Positions 35,437 through 45,393 are shown, numbered from the stretch's first letter. The stretch: 64,000 bases of DNA from an uncultured Lachnospiraceae bacterium (GCA_910576975.1 CAJTJY010000008.1:37793-101792), one strand, 5' to 3'. The notes: generated by a model not told the origin, from the letters alone. Numbers and translations: made by a program.

Positions 35437-38400
35437 ATGGGAACACAAAATTTACACCGGCTGGGCATTGACATTGGCTCGACCACCGTAAAAATTGCAA
35501 TCTTAAACCAGGAAAACGAGATCATCTTTGCTGATTATGAGAGACATTTCGCAAACATCCGGGAAACCCTTTCCGATTTGCTTTCAAAAGCACAGGACGC
35601 TCTTGGAAATATATATTTGTCACCAATGATTACTGGTTCCGGCGGACTGACCCTGGCAAAACATCTGGAAATCCCTTTTGTCCAGGAAGTCATCGCCGTC
35701 TCTGCCGCGCTGCAAGATTATGCCCCCCAGACAGACGTAGCTATTGAACTGGGCGGCGAAGACGCCAAAATTATCTATTTTGAAGGCGGAAACGTAGATC
35801 AGCGCATGAACGGCATCTGTGCCGGAGGCACAGGTTCTTTTATCGACCAGATGGCGTCCCTGCTTCAAACAGACGCCACCGGATTAAATACTTACGCTAA
35901 AAACTACAAGGCTCTTTATCCCATCGCCGCGCGCTGCGGCGTGTTTGCCAAATCCGATATCCAGCCCCTGATCAATGAGGGCGCCTCAAAAGAGGACCTG
36001 TCTGCCTCCATATTCCAGGCAGTCGTAAACCAGACGATCTCTGGACTTGCCTGCGGAAAGCCAATCCGGGGGCACGTGGCATTTTTAGGCGGGCCTTTGC
36101 ATTTTTTGTCAGAATTAAAAGAATCCTTTATCCGCACTCTGAAGCTGGACGAAGAACATATCATAGCCCCAGAACACTCCCATCTGTTTGCCGCCATAGG
36201 TTCTGCATTAAACTACCAGCAGCAAGCAACCATCTATCTGAAAGAGATCTTAAAAAAACTTGCCTCTGATATCAAGATGGAATTTGAGGTGGAACGGATG
36301 GAGCCTCTCTTTTCTAACCAGGAAGATTATCAGAGATTTCAAAGACGCCATGGAAAGCACCATGTGATGACCAGCGAGCTATCTACTTATCAAGGCAATT
36401 GCTTTCTGGGCATTGACGCTGGATCTACCACCACCAAAGTCGCCCTGGTGGCAGAGGACGGATCCCTGTTATACTCTTTTTACAGCAGCAACAACGGCAA
36501 TCCTCTGGCGACTGCCACCCTGGCTTTGAAAGAAATCTACAGCCTTCTGCCAAAGCAAGCGCACATTGTCCATTCCTGCTCTACTGGATATGGGGAAGCG
36601 CTCCTAAAATCTGCCTTTATGCTGGACCAAGGGGAAGTGGAAACGGTTGCGCATTACTACGCCGCCGCTTTCTTCAATCCCGAGGTCGACTGCATCCTCG
36701 ACATTGGCGGACAGGATATGAAATGCATTAAAATAAAAAACCAAACCGTAGACAGCGTTCAGCTCAACGAAGCATGTTCTTCCGGCTGCGGCTCCTTTAT
36801 CGAAACCTTTGCAAAATCCCTGAATTATTCTGTAGAAGATTTTGCACAGGCAGCGTTGTTTGCCGAAAACCCGATCGACCTTGGAACCCGCTGTACGGTA
36901 TTTATGAATTCCAAAGTAAAGCAGGCACAGAAAGAAGGCGCGGAAGTGTCTGACATTTCTGCTGGGCTCGCCTATTCGGTCATCAAAAATGCGCTGTTTA
37001 AAGTAATCAAAGTCAGCGACGCAAAAGACTTGGGAAGAAACATTGTCGTGCAGGGAGGCACTTTTTACAACGACGCTGTTTTGCGCAGTTTTGAAAAAAT
37101 CTCAGGATGCGAGGCAATACGCCCAGACATTGCCGGAATCATGGGCGCTTTCGGGGCCGCCCTGATTGCAAGAGAACGCTACGAGGACCAGCCAGGAACT
37201 TCAATGCTTCCCATCACAGAAATTGAAAATCTCAAAGTTGAAACCAAGTTATCCCGCTGCCAGGGCTGCATGAACCACTGCCTTTTAACGATCAACCGTT
37301 TCTCCGAAAGCCGCAGCTTTATCACCGGGAACCGCTGTGAAAAGGGGCTTGGCAAAGAGAGCCAGAAAGAAACGATTCCCAACCTTTTTGCATACAAAAA
37401 CAAGAGAATCTTTGACTATGAACCTCTCCCCGAAGAAGAGGCGCAACGTGGAACCGTGGGAATCCCCAGGGTTTTAAATATGTACGAAAACTATCCATTC
37501 TGGGCGGCGTTTTTTCGTTCACTGAAATTTTCCACCCTGCTCTCCCCTCCGTCCACCCGCAACATTTACGAGCTGGGCATTGAATCTATCCCTAGCGAAT
37601 CGGAATGCTATCCGGCAAAACTGGCGCATGGGCATGTTGCCTGGCTGATCCAGAGAAAGGCCGATTTTATTTTCTATCCCTGCATTCCCTATGAGAGAAA
37701 CGAATTTCCTGATTCCAATAACCATTACAACTGCCCGATCGTTACCTCCTATGCGGAGAATATCAAGAACAATGTGGACGAAATCACTTCTGGCAAGGTG
37801 CGCTTTTTGAACCCCTTTCTGTCCTTTGCTTCACAAGAGCAGCTTTCAAAGCAACTTCAGAAAATATTTGCAGAGGAATTCTCCATTCCCGCACAGGAAG
37901 TGGATTCTGCCGTCAAAAGCGGCTGGGAAGAGCTTTGCCGCATGCAAGAAGATATCCGGCGCAAAGGAGAAGAAACCTTAAGCTATATGGAAGCAACAGG
38001 ACACAGAGGCATCATCCTTGCCGGACGTCCCTACCATATAGACCCGGAAATCAACCATGGCATCCCGGAGCTGATTAACTCTTACGGGATCGCCGTGCTG
38101 ACCGAGGATTCCGTATCCCATCTTAAGCAGGTGGAACGCCCCCTGATGGTGATGGATCAATGGATGTATCATTCCAGGCTGTATGCCGCGGCAAATTATG
38201 TAAAAAACAGGAACGACCTGGATCTGATCCAGCTTAACTCTTTCGGCTGCGGCTTAGACGCCGTAACCACGGACCAGGTCAATGACATTTTGTCAAAATC
38301 CGGCAAAATCTATACCTGCCTGAAAATTGACGAGGTAAATAATCTCGGCGCTGCGCGCATCCGCATCCGCTCTCTGCTCTCAGCGCTGCGGGTAAAAGAA

Positions 38401-39705
38401 AAACAGAAAACATGCCGCACGATTGCTCCCTCGGACTTCAAGCGTGTGGTCTTTACAGAAGAAATGCGCAAAAATTATACCATCCTCTGCCCCCAGATGT
38501 CCCCGATCCATTTTGACTTGCTGCAGCCTGCTTTCTCATCCTGCGGCTATCAGATGGAGATCCTCAAAAACCAGGGAAAAACCGCAGTAGACACCGGACT
38601 CAAATATGTTAATAACGACGCCTGCTATCCCTCCCTGATCGTGGTGGGACAGATCATGGACGCCTTATTATCGGGAAAATATGATTTGAATAAGACGGCG
38701 GTCATTATCACCCAGACAGGAGGAGGATGCCGCGCCTCCAATTACATTGGCTTTATCCGCCGCGCCTTGGAAAAAGCAGGGTTTCCCAATATTCCTGTGA
38801 TATCACTGAATTTAAGCGGATTGGAGGCAAACCCAGGATTCAAGCTGACATTGCCGCTGTTGCAAAAGGGATTATATGCCTTGATATTCGGAGATATCTT
38901 TATGCGCTGCCTCTACCGTACAAGGCCCTACGAATCTGTTCCTGGCGCCGCCAATGCGCTTCACCAGAAATGGAAACAGAAATGCATGAAGCTCGTCTCT
39001 GCCCGTAAACTAGTCTCTCACCGCAAATTCAAGCAATATTGCAGGGAAATCATCCGTGATTTTGACACGCTTCCCTTGACTGGCGCGCGCAAGCCCAGAG
39101 TCGGCGTCGTAGGAGAAATCTTGGTAAAATTCCTTCCAGCCGCCAATAATCATCTTGTGGATTTGCTGGAATCAGAAGGCGCTGAAGTGGTTGTTCCAGA
39201 TCTGACTGATTTCCTGCTCTACTGTTTCTACAACAATAACTTTAAAGCGGAACATCTTGGCGCCAAAAAAACCAGCGCAAGAAACGCCAATCTTGGGATC
39301 AAAACGCTGGAATGGCTGCGCAGCGCAGCACGCAAAGAGTTTGAAAAAAGCCGGCATTTCGACGCCCCGGCAAAGATTGAGACACTTGCAAAATATGCCT
39401 CCCCGATCGTCTCCCTCGGAAACCAAACCGGAGAGGGCTGGTTCCTGACTGGGGAAATGTTAGAATTAATCCATTCTGGCACCAATAACATTGTCTGCGC
39501 CCAACCATTTGGCTGCCTGCCCAACCATGTCGTTGGCAAAGGCGTCATCAAGGAAATCCGACATCAATACCCTTTATCCAACATCGTAGCCATTGACTAC
39601 GACCCAGGGGCATCGGAAGTCAACCAGTTAAACCGCATTAAGCTGATGCTGTCGACGGCGCAAAAAAACCTCGCCAAACAGCAAACGGAAGGGGCTGTCA
39701 GTTAA
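35437..39705 (+). CDS. giant acyl-CoA dehydratase activase fusion (two BcrAD/BadFG domains plus DUF2229 and HgdB-like part)
   Basis: Starts at the ATG at 35437 behind GGAGG; 1422 residues. Residues about 5-290 are a first ATPase of the 2-hydroxyacyl-CoA dehydratase activator type: GIDIGSTTVKIAIL, ELGGEDAKIIYFEG, GICAGGTGSFIDQMA. A second copy follows (FLGIDAGSTTTKVALV, DIGGQDMKCIKIK, NEACSSGCGSFIETFA). The CAGGTGSF and CSSGCGSF cysteines should hold the bridging 4Fe-4S cluster. Next come SRCQGCMNHCLLTINRF and a DUF2229 region, then an HgdB-like part with TGGGCRASNYIGFIR. The family is widespread in Clostridia and rarely characterised. Related activators use ATP to inject electrons into radical dehydratases. 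No dehydratase is adjacent. Confidence 0.88.
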   Translation: MGTQNLHRLGIDIGSTTVKIAILNQENEIIFADYERHFANIRETLSDLLSKAQDALGNIYLSPMITGSGGLTLAKHLEIPFVQEVIAVSAALQDYAPQTDVAIELGGEDAKIIYFEGGNVDQRMNGICAGGTGSFIDQMASLLQTDATGLNTYAKNYKALYPIAARCGVFAKSDIQPLINEGASKEDLSASIFQAVVNQTISGLACGKPIRGHVAFLGGPLHFLSELKESFIRTLKLDEEHIIAPEHSHLFAAIGSALNYQQQATIYLKEILKKLASDIKMEFEVERMEPLFSNQEDYQRFQRRHGKHHVMTSELSTYQGNCFLGIDAGSTTTKVALVAEDGSLLYSFYSSNNGNPLATATLALKEIYSLLPKQAHIVHSCSTGYGEALLKSAFMLDQGEVETVAHYYAAAFFNPEVDCILDIGGQDMKCIKIKNQTVDSVQLNEACSSGCGSFIETFAKSLNYSVEDFAQAALFAENPIDLGTRCTVFMNSKVKQAQKEGAEVSDISAGLAYSVIKNALFKVIKVSDAKDLGRNIVVQGGTFYNDAVLRSFEKISGCEAIRPDIAGIMGAFGAALIARERYEDQPGTSMLPITEIENLKVETKLSRCQGCMNHCLLTINRFSESRSFITGNRCEKGLGKESQKETIPNLFAYKNKRIFDYEPLPEEEAQRGTVGIPRVLNMYENYPFWAAFFRSLKFSTLLSPPSTRNIYELGIESIPSESECYPAKLAHGHVAWLIQRKADFIFYPCIPYERNEFPDSNNHYNCPIVTSYAENIKNNVDEITSGKVRFLNPFLSFASQEQLSKQLQKIFAEEFSIPAQEVDSAVKSGWEELCRMQEDIRRKGEETLSYMEATGHRGIILAGRPYHIDPEINHGIPELINSYGIAVLTEDSVSHLKQVERPLMVMDQWMYHSRLYAAANYVKNRNDLDLIQLNSFGCGLDAVTTDQVNDILSKSGKIYTCLKIDEVNNLGAARIRIRSLLSALRVKEKQKTCRTIAPSDFKRVVFTEEMRKNYTILCPQMSPIHFDLLQPAFSSCGYQMEILKNQGKTAVDTGLKYVNNDACYPSLIVVGQIMDALLSGKYDLNKTAVIITQTGGGCRASNYIGFIRRALEKAGFPNIPVISLNLSGLEANPGFKLTLPLLQKGLYALIFGDIFMRCLYRTRPYESVPGAANALHQKWKQKCMKLVSARKLVSHRKFKQYCREIIRDFDTLPLTGARKPRVGVVGEILVKFLPAANNHLVDLLESEGAEVVVPDLTDFLLYCFYNNNFKAEHLGAKKTSARNANLGIKTLEWLRSAARKEFEKSRHFDAPAKIETLAKYASPIVSLGNQTGEGWFLTGEMLELIHSGTNNIVCAQPFGCLPNHVVGKGVIKEIRHQYPLSNIVAIDYDPGASEVNQLNRIKLMLSTAQKNLAKQQTEGAVS

Positions 39706-39726
39706 TTGATAGGCATCAACAGGGAT

Positions 39727-39903
39727 GGGGCTGCCGCACGAATGTATTTGCCTGTTTAAAAGGTTTACATTGCAAAACAATGAAAACAAAACGCACAAAG
39801 ATTATCTTGGGAAGCTAGCTTCCTAGAATAATTTTGTGCGTTTTGTCTTTGCCGCATCAGCGGCAAGATCTTTTGAACAAGTAAATATCTTTGCGACAGC
39901 CCC
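39727..39903. repeat. nested palindromic element, copy 1 (MITE-like)
   Basis: A 177-bp imperfect palindrome whose ends are GGGGCTGCCGCA and TGCGACAGCCCC and whose centre is GGAAGCTAGCTTCC. Each arm carries a different side hairpin: CATTGCAAAACAATG on the left, TTGCCGCATCAGCGGCAA on the right. The reverse complement of 56766-56944 is the same element with scattered changes. It encodes no protein. It lies in the gap between the activase and DUF4097 genes. Confidence 0.85.
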
Positions 39904-39976
39904 TTTTTGAAGTCCATCTTCCTCCTGGCTCGTTCTATTTAATAGAAGCAAATCATCAAAAAGGAGGATTTAACAT

Positions 39977-41047
39977 ATGAAGCGAAATAAAATTTTAACC
40001 GTTATTCTTGGCATCGCCATTTTTTCCGGCGTGCTCTGTTCTGGCGCAGTGATTGTCCAGGGCATACAGGCAGGGAAAAATCTGCCCAGACATACAACTT
40101 CCAGTCAAAAAGAACAAATTGCCATTCCTCAGGCATGGGAACTGGAAAAGACAAAACTGGAAGAATTCTCAGAAGCTTCCATTTCCATAGACTGCTGCGA
40201 CTTTTCGATTCTTCCTGCCGACGGTTATTACCTGGAATACCGCCTCGACGGCGCCTGTACGGAGCCTCAATACAATAGCAGCGACGGGATATTTTATTTT
40301 GAAGAGGGGAAAACTCAGCTAAGATACAGTACGGGCTTGCATCTCTTTTTCAACACTGGAAATTCCTCTGCCAACAGGGGACCATATTATATCAATCTCT
40401 ATGTTCCCAAAGACCAATATTTCAATCTCTTAAAGATCAAAAACGAAAGCGGTAACATTAATCTTGAGGACGTAGATGCCGAAATTGCAGAATTAAACGC
40501 AGACTATGGAACATTGACACTCCGAAGCTTTACGGGAAAAAATATTTCCATCTTTGCAGAATCTGGGAATCTGGAAATCGGCGATGTGACATGCGACAAT
40601 TTAGAAATTACAAATGAATATGGCGACATATGCGGCGGCTCTTTCAAGATATCTGATCAAGCTGCCATCAAATTAGAAAGCGGCAGCCTTGAGCTAAGCA
40701 GCCTGGAAACTGATTTCCTCTCACTCAGAAACGAATATGGCAATTGCTCCATGGACCAGGCATCCATAACCGACAGCGAGATATTCATAGAATCCGGCAA
40801 CCTCGTGTTCCAAGATGCGGAACTGAAAACGACAAACATTGACAGTTCCTACGGAGACGTTACCCTGCATCTTGCCGACGATATCTCAGACTACAATTAT
40901 GACCTCTATGCAGAATATGGCAGCATAAAGCTCAGAAACGAAACACTGAAATTCGACGAAGACGAGGAAATTCACTATCAGAAAGACAATCAGAAAAACA
41001 AAGAGATCCGCATTAGCTGTGAGAGCGGCAATATAAAAATACGCTAA
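39977..41047 (+). CDS. DUF4097-type beta-solenoid surface or membrane protein
   Basis: The N-terminus has a membrane segment (residues 7-28) that is a signal anchor or signal peptide. From about residue 55 to the end the protein is a run of short beta-strand repeats. In these, ESGN-type turns alternate with (E/D/S)YG turns: NESGNINLEDV, NADYGTLTLRSF, AESGNLEIGDV, NEYGDICGGSF and so on to CESGNIKIR. This fits DUF4097 putative adhesin or polymer-like beta solenoids, often found with envelope stress regulators. 356 residues. AAGGAGG precedes the ATG. No regulator gene is adjacent; function is unknown. Confidence 0.8.
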   Translation: MKRNKILTVILGIAIFSGVLCSGAVIVQGIQAGKNLPRHTTSSQKEQIAIPQAWELEKTKLEEFSEASISIDCCDFSILPADGYYLEYRLDGACTEPQYNSSDGIFYFEEGKTQLRYSTGLHLFFNTGNSSANRGPYYINLYVPKDQYFNLLKIKNESGNINLEDVDAEIAELNADYGTLTLRSFTGKNISIFAESGNLEIGDVTCDNLEITNEYGDICGGSFKISDQAAIKLESGSLELSSLETDFLSLRNEYGNCSMDQASITDSEIFIESGNLVFQDAELKTTNIDSSYGDVTLHLADDISDYNYDLYAEYGSIKLRNETLKFDEDEEIHYQKDNQKNKEIRISCESGNIKIR

Positions 41048-41051
41048 ACAA

Positions 41052-41095
41052 TGGCTCCGACAGTTGAATACCATGGTATTTCGCTGCCGGAGCCA
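41052..41095. terminator. GC-rich hairpin between convergent DUF4097 and ilvD genes
   Basis: TGGCTCCG-A-CAG pairs with CTG-C-CGGAGCCA, 12 positions with one mismatch. There is no long T-run on either side, so termination is plausible but not certain. It begins 4 nt after the DUF4097 stop codon. Confidence 0.5.
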
Positions 41096-41164
41096 GTAGC
41101 GCTCTAACTGTTTTCCTCAATCGAATCACGTTTCGAAAGTCATTAGGAACATCGCCGCCGAGGA

Positions 41165-42832
41165 TTATAATTCTTTTTTCATTACGGCTCCTCTTGCGCC
41201 AGAAGTCACCATCTGAGCATAGCGGGCCAGATAGCCCTTTGTTACCTTGGGCTCTCTCGGTTGCCACTTCGCTTTTCTCTCTGCTAAAACCTCTTCTGAA
41301 ACGTCCAGTTCCAGTTTCATTTCCGGGATGTTGATCTTAATGAGATCTCCTTCCTCCACCAGGGCAATCGTTCCTCCAACTGCCGCCTCCGGTGACACAT
41401 GCCCGATGGAAGCTCCGCGACTGGCGCCGGAAAAACGCCCGTCCGTAATCAGCGCAACCGTGGATCCAAGCCCCATTCCTGCAATAGCTGACGTAGGATT
41501 CAACATCTCGCGCATGCCTGGACCTCCCTTGGGGCCTTCGTAGCGGATTACCACCACGTCTCCTGCCACAATCTTTCCACCCTTGATGGCTGCAATCGCA
41601 TCCTCCTCACAGTCAAATACCCGCGCCGGACCTTGATGCACCATCATTTCTGGCGCCACTGCAGAACGCTTTACCACGCTTCCTTCTGGAGCAAGATTGC
41701 CTTTGAGCACCGCAAGCCCTCCCGTTGCGCTATATGGACGGTCTAAGGGACGAATCACTTCCGGATTTTTATTGACACATCCTTTGATATTCTCCGCTAC
41801 CGTTTTTCCTGTGACTGTCATGCAATCTAAATGCAAAAGCCCCAGCTTGGCAAGCTCGTTCATAACGGCATATACGCCGCCCGCCTCATTTAGATCTTCC
41901 ATATATGTCGGTCCTGCCGGAGCCAAGTGGCAGAGGTTGGGCGTCTTCTCACTGATCTCATTCGCAAATCCGATATCAAAATCGAACCCGATTTCATGGG
42001 CAATCGCCGGCAAATGCAACATGCTGTTGGTTGAGCAGCCCAGCGCCATATCCACGGTCAATGCGTTTAACACGGCCTCTTTGGTCATAATGTCCCTTGG
42101 GCAAATATTCTTGCGGTACATTTCCATCACTGCCATTCCTGCGTGCTTGGCAAGACGCAGACGGTCAGAATATACAGCCGGAATGGTTCCATTTCCCTGA
42201 AGCCCCATGCCCAAGGCCTCCGTCAGGCAGTTCATAGAATTTGCAGTATACATGCCAGAACAGGAGCCACACGTCGGACATGCCTTTTCTTCAAATTCAC
42301 AGACGTCCTCTTCTGTCATAGTTCCTGCCGCATAAGCCCCTACCGCCTCAAACATCGAGGAAAGGCTGGTTTTTTTCCCTTTGACGCGGCCTGCCAGCAT
42401 AGGGCCGCCAGACACAAATACCGTGGGCACGTTTACTCTTGCCGCCGCCATCAGAAGCCCCGGCACGTTCTTATCACAATTGGGCACCATCACCAGAGCG
42501 TCAAACTGATGCGCAAGCGCCATGCATTCTGTAGAATCTGCAATCAAATCCCGGGTCACCAGCGAATATTTCATTCCGGTATGCCCCATGGCGATTCCAT
42601 CGCAGACTGCGATCGCCGGAAATACCACTGGCACTCCGCCTGCCTCTGCCACTCCCATTTTCACAGCGTTAACAATCTTATCAAGATTCATATGGCCAGG
42701 CACAATCTCATTGTAGGAACTGACAATCCCTACTAACGGCTTGTCCATCTCCTCCCGGGTAAATCCCAGCGCATGAAATAGCGAACGGTGCGGCGCCTGC
42801 TGCATTCCTTTTTTTACATTATCACTTCTCAT
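41165..42832 (-). CDS. ilvD: dihydroxy-acid dehydratase
   Basis: Iron-sulfur dehydratase acting in valine, leucine and isoleucine synthesis. Cluster cysteines are seen in VPNCDKNVPG and CPTCGSCSGMYTANSMNCL. The family ends (GRFSGASRGASIGHVSPEAA, GDLIKINIP) are present. 555 residues, a normal length. It has a consensus-like promoter at 42881-42909. No ilvB, ilvC or leu genes are adjacent, and I see no T-box in the 50-nt leader. Confidence 0.97.
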   Translation of the reverse strand: MRSDNVKKGMQQAPHRSLFHALGFTREEMDKPLVGIVSSYNEIVPGHMNLDKIVNAVKMGVAEAGGVPVVFPAIAVCDGIAMGHTGMKYSLVTRDLIADSTECMALAHQFDALVMVPNCDKNVPGLLMAAARVNVPTVFVSGGPMLAGRVKGKKTSLSSMFEAVGAYAAGTMTEEDVCEFEEKACPTCGSCSGMYTANSMNCLTEALGMGLQGNGTIPAVYSDRLRLAKHAGMAVMEMYRKNICPRDIMTKEAVLNALTVDMALGCSTNSMLHLPAIAHEIGFDFDIGFANEISEKTPNLCHLAPAGPTYMEDLNEAGGVYAVMNELAKLGLLHLDCMTVTGKTVAENIKGCVNKNPEVIRPLDRPYSATGGLAVLKGNLAPEGSVVKRSAVAPEMMVHQGPARVFDCEEDAIAAIKGGKIVAGDVVVIRYEGPKGGPGMREMLNPTSAIAGMGLGSTVALITDGRFSGASRGASIGHVSPEAAVGGTIALVEEGDLIKINIPEMKLELDVSEEVLAERKAKWQPREPKVTKGYLARYAQMVTSGARGAVMKKEL

Positions 42833-42880
42833 CTCTTTCCCTCTTTCTGATAATCAAATTCCTTATGGTTCTATATCGCT

Positions 42881-42909
42881 AGTATACCTCTTTTGTTGTC
42901 TGCTGTCAA
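42881..42909 (-). promoter_or_regulatory. promoter of ilvD
   Basis: Minus strand TTGACA (42904-42909), 17-nt spacer, TATACT (42881-42886). Confidence 0.85.
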
Positions 42910-43019
42910 TACAGTTGTATAACAAATATAATTTAAACGAATTTTTCTAGCGCATCATAATGACAGAATGTCCATTTTGTGGTAAAATTAACATAAAATG
43001 TTTCAAAAGGAAGGATATC

Positions 43020-45260
43020 ATGAATGACTGCAAGATGGAACATAATTTAATGGAATATGTCTTAACTTTGTTAAGCGTCCCTGGACATGACGCCATGGAA
43101 ATTGAAGAACTCATAGAGCATGTCAAACACTCTGGGGAATCTTATTTACTGGATTTGCCGAATATTTGGACTGCCCAGGAAATGATAAAATTTATGGACG
43201 AGATGCCTGGCGGCTTTTTAATTTATCACGCAGACGAAAAGGAAGAAATCATCTATGCCAACAAAGCGCTGCTTCGCATTTTTCAATGCGGCACCCTCCA
43301 GGAATTCCGGGAATTTACCGGGAATTCTTTCAAGGGCATCGTATATTCCGAAGATCTGGACGCCGTAGAACTAAGCATTCAAGAACAAGTGGCCAGCAGC
43401 CAATATGACCTGGATTATGTGGAATACCGGATCGTGCGCAAGGATGGGACTATTTGCTGGATCGAGGATTATGGGCATTTCGTATCTTGCCCGTCTGTGG
43501 GAGAAATTTTTTATGTATTTATGGGTGATGCCACTGAAAAGCGAAACCAGCGATTAGAAAAACATCATGCCATATTACATGAAAAAGAGCACAAACTGCA
43601 GAACCTGATTGACAAATTTGACAAAGAGCGTACCTTGATTAATCAGGAACACCTAAGACGGCTGGAAGTCATTGAAGGACTGAGCATCAATTACGAATCC
43701 ATTCTCTATGCGAACCTGGACAATGATAAGATCTTTCCCTACCGCCTAAGCAGCCGTACCAAACGCCAATTTCAGGAAAAATACCAAACCCTTGGATTTC
43801 ACTGGTATCTTTCCAATTATGTCAATACCTGGGTGCATCCAGAAGACCGGGAAGAAGTTGCCAAAATGACTTCTCCTGCCTACATGCGCAAAAAATTATC
43901 AAACAACAAGACTTATTATATCAATTATCGTGTACTGATAGACAATGAAACACAATATCTGCAGCTGCGCATCGTCAATGTAAGCAAAAGAGACCACATT
44001 TCCCAGATTGTCATGGGCTATCGGCGGGTTGACGTCGAGGTACGCCGGGAAATGGAACAAAACCAGATCTTAGAAGATGCATTACATGCCGCTAATCTTG
44101 CCATTATAGCCAAGAATACGTTCTTATCGAATATGTCCCACGACATGCGTACCCCGCTGAACGCCATTTTCGGTTATACTGCCCTTGCCAGAAAACATCT
44201 TGACGACCGGGCGGCGGCAGAAGAATATCTTAACAAAATTGAACATTCCAGCAGGCAGCTCTTTGATCTGATCCAGAAAGTTCTGGATCTGTCTTGGACA
44301 GAGTCCAACGACATACAGCTTAACGAAAGGGAATGCATCCTGCAGGATATTCTAAAAGAAGTACATGAAGCTCTGTTTCCCCTTGCCCTTGAGAAAAATA
44401 TCGCCTTTACGCTGGATAGTTCCGGGCTAACCCACGGCAATGTCGTTGCAGATCACGAAAAATTAAAACAATCTCTCTTGTATCTGGTCAACAATTCCGT
44501 CACTTATACAAAGGAAGGCGGCAAAGTAGAGCTGGCTGTCGCAGAACCAAAAACGCTGTCCAATCAGTATGCCGTATATCAATTTACCGTAAAAGACACT
44601 GGCATCGGGATCGGAAGAGATTTTCTGGAACACATTTTCGAACCGTTCGAGCGAGAGAAAAACACCACTTTCAGCGGTATACACGGCACCGGCTTAAGCC
44701 TTACCATAGCCAAAAAGATCATAACCATGATGGGCGGAGAAATCAGCGTCGATAGCACCGTTGGAAAAGGGAGCACTTTCACGGTTACCCTGCGTCTGAG
44801 GCTGCAGGATCACCCCAATATGCATTCCGATTATCCAGAAAACGCTGTTTTTTCTCCCAGAAGTCAAAAGATCCTGCTGGTGGAAGACAATATGATCAAC
44901 TTAGAAATTGAAACCGAAATTCTGCAGGATCTCGGATTCCTGATTGAGACAGCTACCGACGGAAGCATTGCCGTTGAAAAAATCGCCAATTCTACCCCAG
45001 GAGATTTTGACCTGGTTTTGATGGATATCCAGATGCCAGTAATGGACGGCCGCCAGGCAGCGACTGAAATCCGCAGGCTGAAGAACCAAGAGCTTGCGCA
45101 GATTCCGATTATTGCCTTGTCCGCTAACGCTTTTGAAAGCGATAAACGCATGTCTATCGAGAGCGGCATGGATGCGCATCTGACAAAGCCAATCGACATT
45201 CCGCTGCTGTTAGAGACCATTGGCAGCGTTTCAGGTACCAACCCGTCAAAAACCTCCTGA
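43020..45260 (+). CDS. PAS-containing hybrid histidine kinase with C-terminal receiver
   Basis: Starts at the ATG at 43020 behind AAGGAAGG; 746 residues, no membrane segments. A PAS domain is seen at about residues 65-165 (GGFLIYHADEKEEIIYANKA, RIVRKDGTICWIEDYGHF). A second sensor-like region precedes the kinase core. HisKA has His374 (NMSHDMRTPLNAIFGY); the ATPase has VKDTGIGIGRDF and GIHGTGLSLTIAKK. The receiver has ILLVEDNMINLEIETEIL and Asp669 in LVLMDIQMPVMDG. This is a cytoplasmic sensor common in gut Clostridia. No output regulator is encoded beside it. Confidence 0.92.
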   Translation: MNDCKMEHNLMEYVLTLLSVPGHDAMEIEELIEHVKHSGESYLLDLPNIWTAQEMIKFMDEMPGGFLIYHADEKEEIIYANKALLRIFQCGTLQEFREFTGNSFKGIVYSEDLDAVELSIQEQVASSQYDLDYVEYRIVRKDGTICWIEDYGHFVSCPSVGEIFYVFMGDATEKRNQRLEKHHAILHEKEHKLQNLIDKFDKERTLINQEHLRRLEVIEGLSINYESILYANLDNDKIFPYRLSSRTKRQFQEKYQTLGFHWYLSNYVNTWVHPEDREEVAKMTSPAYMRKKLSNNKTYYINYRVLIDNETQYLQLRIVNVSKRDHISQIVMGYRRVDVEVRREMEQNQILEDALHAANLAIIAKNTFLSNMSHDMRTPLNAIFGYTALARKHLDDRAAAEEYLNKIEHSSRQLFDLIQKVLDLSWTESNDIQLNERECILQDILKEVHEALFPLALEKNIAFTLDSSGLTHGNVVADHEKLKQSLLYLVNNSVTYTKEGGKVELAVAEPKTLSNQYAVYQFTVKDTGIGIGRDFLEHIFEPFEREKNTTFSGIHGTGLSLTIAKKIITMMGGEISVDSTVGKGSTFTVTLRLRLQDHPNMHSDYPENAVFSPRSQKILLVEDNMINLEIETEILQDLGFLIETATDGSIAVEKIANSTPGDFDLVLMDIQMPVMDGRQAATEIRRLKNQELAQIPIIALSANAFESDKRMSIESGMDAHLTKPIDIPLLLETIGSVSGTNPSKTS

Positions 45261-45293
45261 TCGTGCTATAATTCACAGCATAATCTATCTCAA

Positions 45294-45334
45294 TAAAAAA
45301 TACAATCCCCGGTTGTGCATAGATACAGCCGGGG
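45294..45334 (-). terminator. terminator downstream of lepB
   Basis: A 10-bp stem CCCCGGTTGT (45307-45316) / ACAGCCGGGG (45325-45334) with an 8-nt loop. On the minus strand it is followed by ATTGTATTTTTTATTG. It could also stop the convergent hybrid kinase transcript, though the T-tract on plus is poor. Confidence 0.8.
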
Positions 45335-45393
45335 GAAACGTTTCTTTCGGATCATTTATGAAATTTTGACTGAGAACTTCGCATATCTACACA

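Noticed and set aside
39700..39910. Target-site duplication around the palindromic elements
   Set aside because: Flanks were compared at both copies; no convincing direct repeat was found, apart from AAAT/ATTT that extends the palindrome at copy 2.
42960..43019. N-terminal extension MTECPFCGK of the hybrid kinase
   Set aside because: It looks like a zinc ribbon start, but there is no Shine-Dalgarno before 42960, while AAGGAAGG precedes the ATG at 43020.
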